This document shows, piece by piece, positions 16,930 to 24,364 of a stretch of 64,000 bases of DNA (position 1 is the stretch's first letter; each line of letters begins with the position of its first letter). Both the position numbers and the translations under genes were made by a program. The notes beneath the pieces are model-generated. The model saw nothing but the letters and a program-made list of their open reading frames with translations. It did not search any database and was not told where the DNA came from. The stretch is from Nocardioides ginsengisegetis (lineage in GTDB: Bacteria; Actinomycetota; Actinomycetes; Propionibacteriales; Nocardioidaceae): NCBI RefSeq assembly GCF_014138045.1, contig NZ_JACGXA010000001.1:3581001-3645000 (forward strand), in the 5' to 3' direction.

Positions 16930-17817
16930 GTGACCCCGCCGCCCGAGAAGAGCCGCCGGCCGCTGAACCTCAAGCAGCGCTCGACCCTGGCCGGCGAGGC
17001 AGCCGCTGCCGCCGCCGAGGTCGAGACCGCGCTGGACACCCCGGCGGACCCGACGTCGGCCGCGTTCTTCGACGTCGACAACACCGTCATGCAGGGCGCC
17101 AGCATCTTCCACCTGGCGCGCGGGCTGCACCGGCGCAAGTTCTTCACCACCCGCGAGATCGCCGGGGCCGCCTGGAAGCAGGCCTACTTCCGGATCGTGG
17201 GCGTCGAGGACCCCGCCCACGTCGCCGACGCCCGCAACTCCGCGCTCAGCTTCATCGCCGGCCACACCGTGCAGGAGCTGGAGGAGCTCGGCGAGGAGAT
17301 CTTCGACGAGGCCATGGCCCACCGCATCTGGCCCGGCACCCGTGCGCTGGCCCAGCTCCACCTCGACCAGGGCCAGCGGGTCTGGCTGGTCACCGCCGCC
17401 CCCATCGAGATCGCCTCGATCATCGCCCGGCGCCTCGGGCTGACCGGTGCGATGGGCACCGTCGCGGAGCACGTGGACGGGGTCTACACCGGCCGCCTGG
17501 TCGGCGACCTCCTGCACGGGCCCGCCAAGGGCGAGGCCGTGAAGGCGCTCGCCGCGCGGGAGAACCTCGACCTCTCGGCCTGCTCGGCCTACTCCGACAG
17601 CTACAACGACCTGCCGATGCTGGCCATGGTCGGCGACCCCTGCGCCATCAACCCGGACGCGCGCCTGCGCGCCCACGCGCGTCACGAGGGGTGGCGGATC
17701 CGCGACTACCGGACGGGGCGCAAGGCGGCCCGGGCCGGACTGCTGGTGGGGGCCCTCGCCGGCGCCACCAGCGGCGCCGTCGCGGCCGGGGTGGCCCTGC
17801 GCGGACGTCGTCGCTGA
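16930..17817 (+). CDS. HAD-IB family phosphatase (SerB/PlsC-associated type)
   Basis: 295-residue hydrolase with the nucleophile motif [11 protein letters not shown] (D48, D50), [13 protein letters not shown] as motif II, and the metal-binding motif [17 protein letters not shown] hydrophobic C-terminus ([22 protein letters not shown]) suggests membrane association. Relatives dephosphorylate phosphoserine or lipid-linked phosphates; the substrate is uncertain. The GTG start is supported by TACGCT 6 nt upstream. It precedes the bldN-type sigma gene. Confidence 0.88.
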   Translation: MTPPPEKSRRPLNLKQRSTLAGEAAAAAAEVETALDTPADPTSAAFFDVDNTVMQGASIFHLARGLHRRKFFTTREIAGAAWKQAYFRIVGVEDPAHVADARNSALSFIAGHTVQELEELGEEIFDEAMAHRIWPGTRALAQLHLDQGQRVWLVTAAPIEIASIIARRLGLTGAMGTVAEHVDGVYTGRLVGDLLHGPAKGEAVKALAARENLDLSACSAYSDSYNDLPMLAMVGDPCAINPDARLRAHARHEGWRIRDYRTGRKAARAGLLVGALAGATSGAVAAGVALRGRRR

Positions 17818-17866
17818 CCCGGCTTCTTTACCAACGTGGCATGGCCCACGTTTTGTTACCGAAGGG

Positions 17867-17896
17867 TTCACATGCCTCGGTGCACAGCCGTACCAT
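17867..17896 (+). promoter_or_regulatory. Candidate promoter of the BldN-type sigma gene
   Basis: TTCACA (17867-17872) and TACCAT (17891-17896) are spaced 18 bp. Transcription would start near 17902, about 35 nt before the ATG at 17937, with GGGAGG as ribosome binding site. Confidence 0.45.
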
Positions 17897-17936
17897 GACG
17901 AAGGCTTCGGGGGAAGCTATCGGGAGGGCATTCACC

Positions 17937-18740
17937 ATGTCGTGGGGCGGCCATGATTTCGAGCGCGGGTTGGACGCGCTCCGTGCTGCCGTTGCCCAGA
18001 TGCTCCTCGGCCCCGGCCCGGCCCTCGCCGGCGGTGCCGCAGCCGCACCCGGCGACGCACGCTTCCTCCTCATGTCCGCGGTCGCCGACGACGAGGTCAA
18101 CACCTCGCTCGGCGACCCGGGCGCCCCGTCGGGTCCCGACGGCTTCGGCGACGCAGACCTGGCGACGTCCTCGGAGGAGTCCGAGGCCGACCGCACCCGC
18201 CTGATCGCCCTCGTCGAGCTGGCCCGCACAGGCGACTCCGAGGCGTTCGGCCTGCTCTACGACCACTACCAGACGTCGGTCTACCGCTTCCTCTTCTACC
18301 GCACCCGCTCCACGACGCTGGCCGAGGACCTCACCTCGGAGACGTTCTTCCGGGCGCTGCGGAGCATGACCAACTTCCGCTGGCAGGGCAAGGACTTCGG
18401 CGCCTGGCTGATGACCATCGCCCGCAACCTCGCCACCGACCACTTCAAGGCCGGCCGCACCCGCCTCGAGCTGACCACCGAGGACATGGGCCTGCACGAC
18501 GACGCCACCGAGGGCCCGGAGTCCTCGGTGCTGGCCGGGCTCACCAACGAGGTCCTGCTCAAGGCCCTCAAGGAGCTCCCGCACGAGCAGCGCGACTGCC
18601 TGATCATGCGCTTCCTGCAGGGCATGTCGATCGCCGAGACCGCCGCGGTCCTGGGCCGCAGCGACGGCGCCGTGAAGCAGCTCCAGCTTCGCGGGGTCCG
18701 CAACCTCGCCAAGCTGATGCCCGAGGGGATCCGGGACTGA
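17937..18740 (+). CDS. bldN: BldN-type ECF RNA polymerase sigma factor
   Basis: 267 residues. Like Streptomyces BldN it has an N-terminal extension of about 90 residues (LDALRAAVAQMLLGPGPALAG) before region 2 (about 100-165: AFGLLYDHYQTSVYRF, EDLTSETFFRALR, WQGKDFGAWLMTIARNLATDHFK) and region 4 (about 205-260: LPHEQRDCLIMRFLQGMSIAETAAVLGRSDGAVK). The start at 17937 is preferred over an upstream ATG because GGGAGG lies ahead of it and the predicted transcript starts between the two. The next gene is the cognate anti-sigma. Confidence 0.85.
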   Translation: MSWGGHDFERGLDALRAAVAQMLLGPGPALAGGAAAAPGDARFLLMSAVADDEVNTSLGDPGAPSGPDGFGDADLATSSEESEADRTRLIALVELARTGDSEAFGLLYDHYQTSVYRFLFYRTRSTTLAEDLTSETFFRALRSMTNFRWQGKDFGAWLMTIARNLATDHFKAGRTRLELTTEDMGLHDDATEGPESSVLAGLTNEVLLKALKELPHEQRDCLIMRFLQGMSIAETAAVLGRSDGAVKQLQLRGVRNLAKLMPEGIRD

Positions 18741-18783
18741 TGAACACCCTCGTTGAAATCCCCACTACCGATGTGATCTGCGC

Positions 18784-18812
18784 CGTAACCTCGCCAGCCC
18801 ACACGTCGTTGA
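18784..18812 (+). promoter_or_regulatory. BldN-type sigma-dependent promoter of the anti-sigma gene
   Basis: CGTAAC (18784-18789) and CGTTGA (18807-18812) are separated by 17 bp. These match, as I recall it, the Streptomyces sigma-BldN consensus (CGTAAC, about 16 bp, CGTTGA), and rsbN there is a BldN target. Transcription would start near 18819, about 50 nt before the ATG at 18871. Confidence 0.65.
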
Positions 18813-18870
18813 TGTCCACGTCGGGGCCCCTCCACCGGGACCTCGCCGATGACGTGACAGGACGGACGAG

Positions 18871-20025
18871 ATGACACCCGTGTTCGCGGCGCGACGGCGC
18901 GCCGAGGAGTTCGCAGCCCAGGTCGAGGCTCCCTCGACCTCCGGGTCCGACGCGCGGTACGCCGACCTCCTCGAGCTCGTCGGCGCCCTCCGTGACACGC
19001 CCCCGGTGTCCGCCCGTCCCGCCTTCGTCGCCTCGCTGCGCGAGCAGCTCCTGGCCGAGGCCGTCACCGCCCTCGTCCCCGCCGAGATCGACGAACAGGC
19101 CGCCCGCCTCACGCTCCCCGCCCGCAAGACCGCCCGCGACCGCCGCATCGCCGCCGCCGTCGGTGGTCTCGCGCTGGTCGGTGCCACGACCTCGATGGCG
19201 ATGGCCGCACAGAGCGCGCTGCCCGGCGACGTGCTCTACCCGATCAAGCGGGCCATCGAGAACGCCGAGACGGGCGTGGCGATGGGCCAGGGCGAGAAGG
19301 GCGCCACCCTCCTGGCCAACGCCTCGGGCCGCCTCGACGAGGTCACCCAGCTCAGCCGGGGCGGCGACCTCCAGGACAACCTGGCCATCGCCGACACCCT
19401 CAACACCTTCACCGACCAGGCCGCGGAGGCCTCCGACCTGCTGCTGTCCGACTACGCCGACAGCGGCGACCAGGCCTCGATCACCGAGCTGCGCGACTTC
19501 GCCGCATCCAGCCTCGACGAGCTGGTCGCCCTCGAGCCGGTCGTGCCGGCCGAGGCCCGCGACGAGCTCATGCACGCCGCCCAGGTCCTGATCACCATCG
19601 ACGCGGCGGCCCACCAGGCCTGCCCCACGTGCGCGGGCGGCATCACCCAGATCCCGGCGATCCTCGCCCCCGTCGCCTCCGGCACCGACGCCGCCGGGGC
19701 CGTGCACACCGCCGGCTCGCCGATCCGTCCGGGCAGCAACCCCGGCGGCAAGAAGAACCACCCGCAGGTCCCGGGCGTCGACGCCAGCCTGCCCCCCGGC
19801 AGCGTCCTCACGCCTCCCGACGAGACCACCGAGGCCGGCGGCACCACCACCCAGCAGGGCACCGGCGCCAACGCCAACGACCCCATCGGGACGCTGACGC
19901 AGGGCCTCACCGGCGGCGGCACGACCTCGCCGACCTCCAGCCCGTCGCTGCCCGACGTCGGTCAGATCCTGCAGGACGCGGGCGACTCCGTCGGCGACGT
20001 CACCGGCGGCCTGACCACTCCCTGA
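18871..20025 (+). CDS. rsbN: RsbN-type membrane anti-sigma factor (DUF5667 protein)
   Basis: 384 residues: a cytoplasmic N-terminal region (1-90), one transmembrane helix (about 93-113, IAAAVGGLALVGATTSMAMAA) and a large extracytoplasmic part starting with the DUF5667 signature SALPGDVLYPIKRAIENAE. The C-terminal third is Gly/Pro/Thr-rich and low complexity. A CPTC pair is present near residue 252. Position directly after the BldN-type gene and behind a BldN-like promoter argues for the RsbN role of holding the sigma factor at the membrane. Confidence 0.75.
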   Translation: MTPVFAARRRAEEFAAQVEAPSTSGSDARYADLLELVGALRDTPPVSARPAFVASLREQLLAEAVTALVPAEIDEQAARLTLPARKTARDRRIAAAVGGLALVGATTSMAMAAQSALPGDVLYPIKRAIENAETGVAMGQGEKGATLLANASGRLDEVTQLSRGGDLQDNLAIADTLNTFTDQAAEASDLLLSDYADSGDQASITELRDFAASSLDELVALEPVVPAEARDELMHAAQVLITIDAAAHQACPTCAGGITQIPAILAPVASGTDAAGAVHTAGSPIRPGSNPGGKKNHPQVPGVDASLPPGSVLTPPDETTEAGGTTTQQGTGANANDPIGTLTQGLTGGGTTSPTSSPSLPDVGQILQDAGDSVGDVTGGLTTP

Positions 20026-20037
20026 CCGGCTGCCGCC

Positions 20038-21180
20038 TCAGCGGAAGACGGACTGCCGCTTCATCAGCAGCGAGTAGAGCGTCTGCTGGATGGTCTCGCG
20101 CACCTGGTCGGTGACGTTGAAGACGAGCATCGGGTCGTCGGCGGCGCCGGGTTCGTACTCGTCGGTGCGGATCGGCTCGCCGAACTCCAGCAGCCACTTG
20201 GACGGCAGCGGCACCAGGCCGAGCGGGCCGAGCAGCGGGAAGAACGGCGTGATCGGGATGTAGGGCAGCCCCAGGAGCCGCGCCAGGGACGGCACGTTGC
20301 CGACCAGGGGGTAGATCTCCTCGGCACCCACGACCGAGAGCGGCACGATCGGCACGCCGGTGCGGATCGCCGCCGCGACGAAGCCGCCGCGACCGAAGCG
20401 CTGGAGCTTGTAGCGGTCGGAGTAGGGCTTGCCGATGCCCTTGAAGCCCTCGGGCCACACGCCGACCAGCTCGCCCCCGCTGAGCATGCGCTCGGCGTCC
20501 TCGGTGCAGGCCAGGGTCGCGCCGCCCTTGCGGGCCAGGGTGCTCACGACCGGCAGCTTGAAGACCAGGTCGGCCCCGAGCGGGCGGAGGTAGCGCCCGG
20601 TCGTGTCGTGGATGGAGACCATCGTCATCAGGCCGTCGACCGGGATGGTGCCCGAGTGGTTGGAGACCACCAGGGCGCCGCCGTCGGTGGGGATGTTCTC
20701 GGCACCGCGGACCTCGATGCGGAACCACTTGTCCGCGATCGGCCGCAGGGCGGCCATGAAGAAGCGCTGGGTGATCTCGGCGTCGAAACCGTACTCGTCG
20801 ACGACGTAGTCGCCGGTGACCCGGCGGCGCAGGAAGGCCAGGAAGCGCGCGAGCTGCGGCTCCCACTGGTCGCCGAACACCTCGCGCGCGGCGTGCTGGA
20901 ACGCACCCAGCCAGTCGCCGGCGGGAATGCCTCCCAGGGGCGACCGCTCGGCGGTCGTGACCGGCACCCGCGCCTCGTCGGCCACGGGGACCTCGATCAC
21001 CTGCTCGTCGTCGTGCTCGAGCACCGGGTCGGCGGGGGCCTTGGGCGCTGCCTTGCGCTGGGCGGCGGCGGCCGGACGCGCCGCGGGAGCGAGACTCCGG
21101 GCGGCGGTGCTCGGCGCCTTGCCGGTGCCGCGACCGGGTCGGCCGCGCGTGCCGATCGGGATGATCTCGGCGTCACCCAT
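20038..21180 (-). CDS. Lysophospholipid acyltransferase family protein with long N-terminal extension
   Basis: 380 residues. The PlsC-like domain (about 150-350) contains VVSNHSGTIPVDG (H175, D182) and the PEGFKG motif (243-248). The His-Asp spacing is HX6D instead of the usual HX4D, as in an actinobacterial subfamily. The first 70 residues are Ala/Pro/Arg-rich and probably disordered. The ATG overlaps the epimerase stop by 8 nt, so the two are coupled. Probably acylates a lipid at the membrane; acceptor unknown. Confidence 0.82.
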   Translation of the reverse strand: MGDAEIIPIGTRGRPGRGTGKAPSTAARSLAPAARPAAAAQRKAAPKAPADPVLEHDDEQVIEVPVADEARVPVTTAERSPLGGIPAGDWLGAFQHAAREVFGDQWEPQLARFLAFLRRRVTGDYVVDEYGFDAEITQRFFMAALRPIADKWFRIEVRGAENIPTDGGALVVSNHSGTIPVDGLMTMVSIHDTTGRYLRPLGADLVFKLPVVSTLARKGGATLACTEDAERMLSGGELVGVWPEGFKGIGKPYSDRYKLQRFGRGGFVAAAIRTGVPIVPLSVVGAEEIYPLVGNVPSLARLLGLPYIPITPFFPLLGPLGLVPLPSKWLLEFGEPIRTDEYEPGAADDPMLVFNVTDQVRETIQQTLYSLLMKRQSVFR

Positions 21181-22246
21181 GGTCGGCTCCTACGGGCTCG
21201 GGGGGCGGCGGGAGGGTCGGGCCGGGCGGCGGCAGCTGGCGGGCCAGGCCGGCGAGCACCCGCTCGGAGCGGCCGCCGGTCGGCGGGAGCAGCGAGACGA
21301 AGTCGGCGAACGCCTCGGCGGTGGAGTACTTGGGGTCGAAGCCGAGCACCCGGCGCATCCGGGTGGTGTCGACCCCGCGTCCGTAGGTGAGGAAGCTGAG
21401 CTGCTCGGGAGAGAACTCCGCGACGCGTGCCTGGCGCAGGGTGGACCCGACCTTGCCCACGGCGAAGGCCGGCATCGGCACGGAGGGCCGCTGCATCCGG
21501 CGTACGGCCTGGGAGAGCATCAGCACGCCGTCGCCGGCGACGTTGAAGGTGCCGGGGACGTCGTTGCGCACGGCGTGGGCGAGCACATCCATGAGGTCCT
21601 GCTCGTGCAGGAACTGCATCCGGGCGTCGTGCCCCAGGACCGTGGGGATGACGGGCAGCCGGAAGTAGGAGGTGATCGGGCTGGTGACGTTGGGGCCGAT
21701 CACGTTGGCCGCGCGGAGCATCGTCACGCGCACGTCGGGCCGGCGTCGGGCGAACCCGCGCACGTAGCCCTCGATCTCCGCGACGTCCTTGGCGTAGCCC
21801 GCCCGGGGTGCGCGCCGCGGCTCCATGTCCTCGGTGAACATCGCCGGGTCGCGGCTGCTGGCGCCGTAGACCGTGGTCGTCGACTTCACGACCAGGTGCT
21901 GGAGGCTGGGTGCCTTCTGGCAGGCCGCGAGGAGCTGCATCGTCCCGATGACGTTGAGCTCCTTCATCGTGTTGCGCCCCCCGGCAGATCCGGGGGTCGC
22001 GATCACGCTCATGTGGACGACGGTGTCGACGTCCTCCTTGGCGATGATCTTCGCGATGACGGGGTTGCGGATGTCGGCCCGCACGAACGAGACGTCTCCG
22101 ACGTCCCCGCGAGGGGGGACGACATCGACGCCGATGACCCGGGAGACCGCCGGGTCGGAGGCCACGGCACGCGCGAACCGCCGACCGAGGTCACGTGAGA
22201 CCCCGGTGACGAGAACGACCTTGCCGACCCTGCCTACCGAGCCCAT
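21173..22246 (-). CDS. NAD-dependent epimerase/dehydratase (extended SDR)
   Basis: 357 residues. The Rossmann start is VVLVTGVSRDLGRRFAR, with DIRNP and VVHMSVIATPG typical of extended SDRs, and a C-terminal Pro-rich tail (LPPPGPTLPPPPEP). The canonical YxxxK is not clear: STTTVYGASS is present but the usual lysine spacing is not obvious, so catalysis may differ. It is translationally coupled to the acyltransferase; the pair occurs together in actinobacteria, and both may act on the same lipid. Confidence 0.85.
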   Translation of the reverse strand: MGSVGRVGKVVLVTGVSRDLGRRFARAVASDPAVSRVIGVDVVPPRGDVGDVSFVRADIRNPVIAKIIAKEDVDTVVHMSVIATPGSAGGRNTMKELNVIGTMQLLAACQKAPSLQHLVVKSTTTVYGASSRDPAMFTEDMEPRRAPRAGYAKDVAEIEGYVRGFARRRPDVRVTMLRAANVIGPNVTSPITSYFRLPVIPTVLGHDARMQFLHEQDLMDVLAHAVRNDVPGTFNVAGDGVLMLSQAVRRMQRPSVPMPAFAVGKVGSTLRQARVAEFSPEQLSFLTYGRGVDTTRMRRVLGFDPKYSTAEAFADFVSLLPPTGGRSERVLAGLARQLPPPGPTLPPPPEPVGADHG

Positions 22247-22264
22247 GACGGTCCGATGGGGTGG

Positions 22265-22366
22265 CTACTTGCCGAGCTTGCGACGCTGGACGCGCGTCTT
22301 CTTCAGCAGCTTGCGGTGCTTCTTCTTGGCCATGCGCTTGCGCCGCTTCTTGATGACAGAACCCAC
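22265..22366 (-). CDS. Small ribosomal protein bS22 (AURKAIP1/COX24 family)
   Basis: 33 residues, extremely basic ([20 protein letters not shown] and a further basic 13 residues ending KLGK). It matches the tiny actinobacterial protein found in mycobacterial 30S subunits near the decoding centre. The GTG start follows GAGAGG by 7 nt. Genes this short are often missed. It is monocistronic and followed by the epimerase gene after an 18-nt gap. Confidence 0.9.
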   Translation of the reverse strand: MGSVIKKRRKRMAKKKHRKLLKKTRVQRRKLGK

Positions 22367-22504
22367 GGGAAACCTCTCACATGCTGATGAGTCACGCCGG
22401 GAGTCGCCCGGCAGACCCGGACAGCCTATCCGTCGTTGTGCGGCCCGCAGAATCCGAGTCTCCGAAGTGGACCACGTGGGTGCTGTTTCAGGGAGCGGCC
22501 GGGA
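22367..22504. other. Intergenic region upstream of the bS22 gene
   Basis: 138 nt with no gene. On the minus strand a TAGGCT hexamer (plus AGCCTA near 22422-22427) could be the -10 of the bS22 gene, giving a leader of about 50 nt. No clear hairpin for the BdtA-like gene that ends at 22505. Confidence 0.3.
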
Positions 22505-22711
22505 TCAGCCGGCGTTGTAGAAGCTCTTCCGGATGTAGTCGTTGGCGTCCTCCTCGCGGACGCGGAAGGAACGCCCGACCCGCACCGCGGCGAGGTCGCC
22601 GTTGTGGACCAGGCGGTAGACGGTCATCTTGGAGACGCGCATCATCGCGGCCACCTCGGCAACGGTCAGGAACTTCGCTTCGGAGATGTCCCCGGACGAG
22701 TTGGTAGCCAT
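22505..22711 (-). CDS. BdtA/excisionase-like helix-turn-helix DNA-binding protein
   Basis: 68 residues. The MerR-type excisionase fold is clear: FLTVAEVAAMMRVSKMTVYRLVHNGDLAAVRVGRSFRVREEDANDYI. It closely resembles what I recall of S. coelicolor BdtA (SCO3328), and the surrounding gene order agrees. The start is the ATG of MATNSSGD; an upstream in-frame ATG would add 18 residues unlike the family. A TATTCT hexamer (plus 22781-22786) could be its -10, giving a leader of about 60 nt. Target genes unknown. Confidence 0.85.
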   Translation of the reverse strand: MATNSSGDISEAKFLTVAEVAAMMRVSKMTVYRLVHNGDLAAVRVGRSFRVREEDANDYIRKSFYNAG

Positions 22712-22996
22712 CGTGCACCGACTTTCTTTGCGAGGCGCCACTGGCTTCCCCACCAGTGCATGCACGCATCGCGCAGGGTGAGAATAGAGCCTGATGTGAC
22801 TCGTGGGGAAGGGGTTGACGCAAGAGACACCGTTCGGCGCGGCGTGTCGGGTTGCATTTCACCCCCCACCTTTACTTTGGTTGCCGTCGGAGTCGTCTCA
22901 CTCTCGGTGGCGCAGCGGCCAGCACGACTCGTCCGGAGCCCCTCGGCGGCCCGGCTCGACCCCTCCCCCGCAGCCCACGGACCGCCCCGCACCCGG
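22712..22996. other. Intergenic region between acuC and the BdtA-like gene
   Basis: 285 nt with no convincing ORF. It holds the candidate TATTCT -10 (22781-22786, minus), a GTGCATGCAC palindrome near 22756-22765 and a locally AT-richer patch near 22868-22885. No strong terminator is visible after acuC. Confidence 0.35.
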
Positions 22997-24184
22997 TCAG
23001 TACGGCAGGGGGTCGAGGCCGTGCAGCGGGAACACCTCGGTGCGGGTCGCGTGGATGGCGCGGTCCAGCCAGGTGTCGGGGTCGTAGCCCTCGGCCCAGT
23101 CGCGGTAGGCCGGCACCCGGCCGTCGGTGAGCCGGAACGGCGCCTGCCGCCCCAGCGCGGTGCGGACGTGCTCGCGCCAGCCCGGCGGGGTCTCGGTCGC
23201 CGGGTCGAGCGGGTGGCCGGCGACGATGGCCAGCAGGTGGGTCCAGGCGCGCGGGACCACCTCGACCAGCGCGTAGCCACCGCCACCCAGGACCACCCAG
23301 CGGCCGTTGCTGACCTCGTGGGCCAGGTCGTGCAGGGCGAGGTACGTCGCGCGCTGGCCGTCGACGGTCAGCATCAGGTGGGCCAGCGGGTCCTCGATGT
23401 GGGAGTCGCAGCCGTGCTGGGTCACCAGCACCTCCGGCTTGAACTCGCGCAGCAGGGGCGGCACGACGGCGTGGAAGGCGCGCAGCCAGCCGCCGTCGCC
23501 GGTGCCGGGCGGGAGCGCGACGTTCACCGCGCTCCCCGGGGCGTCGGGGCCGCCGGAGTCGTTGGGGAAGCCCGTGCCGGGGAAGAGCATCTGGCCGGTC
23601 TCGTGCAGGCTGATCGTCAGCACGCGCGGGTCGTTCCAGAAGATCTTCTCCACCCCGTCGCCGTGGTGGACGTCGACGTCGACGTAGGCCACCCGCTCGG
23701 CGCCCTGGTCGAGGAGCGACTGGATCCCGACCGCGATGTCGTTGTAGATGCAGAAGCCGGCCGCCCGGTCGCGCATCGCGTGGTGCAGGCCGCCGGTGAT
23801 GTTGGCGGAGTGCAGGCTCTCGCCGGACCAGACCTGCCGGAACGCCTCGACGCTGGCGCCGACCACGTGGGCCGCGGCCCGGTGCATGCCCTCGAAGACC
23901 GGGTTGTCGTCGCTGCCGAGGCCGCGCTCCTCGTCGTACGCTCCCGGGACGGTGCCGCAGCGCGTGACCGCCTCGATCAGCCCGCGGTCGTGGACCGTGG
24001 CGATCAGGTCGTCGTCGGCCATGGGCGCCGGCACCACGGTCAGGCCGCTGTCGAGGACGCCGAGCTCCTCGGCGAGCCGCATCGTCAGGTCGACCCGGAT
24101 CGGGCTCATCGGGTGGGAGGCGCCGAAGTTGTACTCCGTCAGCGACGGGTCGAAGACGACCGAGGCGGGTCCGGAGCAGTCCAT
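22997..24184 (-). CDS. acuC: Class I histone-deacetylase-like AcuC protein
   Basis: 395 residues of the zinc-dependent deacetylase fold. Catalytic residues are visible: H134-H135 (GGLHHAMRDR), zinc ligands D169/D171/H173 (VDVDVHHGDG) and the later Asp of QHGCDSH, plus the active-site GGGGY loop. In bacteria AcuC removes acetyl groups from lysines, classically on acetyl-CoA synthetase. TAGCGT lies 7 nt before the ATG on the minus strand, so the mRNA is probably leaderless. It is divergent from the trpS leader. Confidence 0.92.
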   Translation of the reverse strand: MDCSGPASVVFDPSLTEYNFGASHPMSPIRVDLTMRLAEELGVLDSGLTVVPAPMADDDLIATVHDRGLIEAVTRCGTVPGAYDEERGLGSDDNPVFEGMHRAAAHVVGASVEAFRQVWSGESLHSANITGGLHHAMRDRAAGFCIYNDIAVGIQSLLDQGAERVAYVDVDVHHGDGVEKIFWNDPRVLTISLHETGQMLFPGTGFPNDSGGPDAPGSAVNVALPPGTGDGGWLRAFHAVVPPLLREFKPEVLVTQHGCDSHIEDPLAHLMLTVDGQRATYLALHDLAHEVSNGRWVVLGGGGYALVEVVPRAWTHLLAIVAGHPLDPATETPPGWREHVRTALGRQAPFRLTDGRVPAYRDWAEGYDPDTWLDRAIHATRTEVFPLHGLDPLPY

Positions 24185-24191
24185 GAGCCGG

Positions 24192-24218
24192 ACGCTACCC
24201 CGTCGATCGCCCTATGAT
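24192..24218. promoter_or_regulatory. Divergent leaderless promoters of acuC and the trp leader
   Basis: The minus-strand TAGCGT (plus 24192-24197) lies 7 nt before the acuC ATG. The plus-strand TATGAT (24213-24218), nearly a perfect -10, lies 6 nt before the GTG of the Trp leader peptide. The two promoters share about 30 bp. Confidence 0.65.
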
Positions 24219-24224
24219 CGTCGT

Positions 24225-24263
24225 GTGCTGACGAACCGCTCCACCCAGTGGTGGCCCGCCTGA
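24225..24263 (+). CDS. trpL: Trp leader peptide with tandem Trp codons
   Basis: A 12-codon ORF, MLTNRSTQWWPA, starting at GTG 6 nt after TATGAT and ending at TGA. The two adjacent Trp codons (24249-24254) would stall the ribosome when charged Trp-tRNA is scarce. The stop codon lies inside a stem that competes with a downstream terminator in front of trpS. This is the classical layout of ribosome-mediated transcription attenuation. Confidence 0.85.
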   Translation: MLTNRSTQWWPA

Positions 24264-24326
24264 CGGCGGACCACGACCTGAAGCACGCACTTCACCCGGC
24301 CGCCCATGGGCGGCCGTTCGTCATTT
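24251..24326 (+). promoter_or_regulatory. Ribosome-mediated trpS attenuator
   Basis: Pause hairpin: 24251-24260 pairs with 24265-24274 (GTGG-x-CCGCC with GGCGG-x-CCAC), overlapping the second Trp codon and the stop. Terminator: CGGCCGCC (24297-24304) pairs with GGCGGCCG (24309-24316) around CATG, followed by TTCGTCATTT. Antiterminator: GGCGG (24265-24269) can instead pair with CCGCC (24300-24304). Stalling at the Trp codons would free the second segment and open the terminator, raising trpS. Confidence 0.75.
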
Positions 24327-24364
24327 CCGGGCGTCCCGTGGGCTCTTCACACCAGGAGACACCC

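Noticed and set aside
24248..24364. TrpS start at 24248, giving 39 extra residues
   Set aside because: The extension translates the attenuator hairpins and lacks family similarity; the ATG at 24365 has AGGAG at 6 nt.
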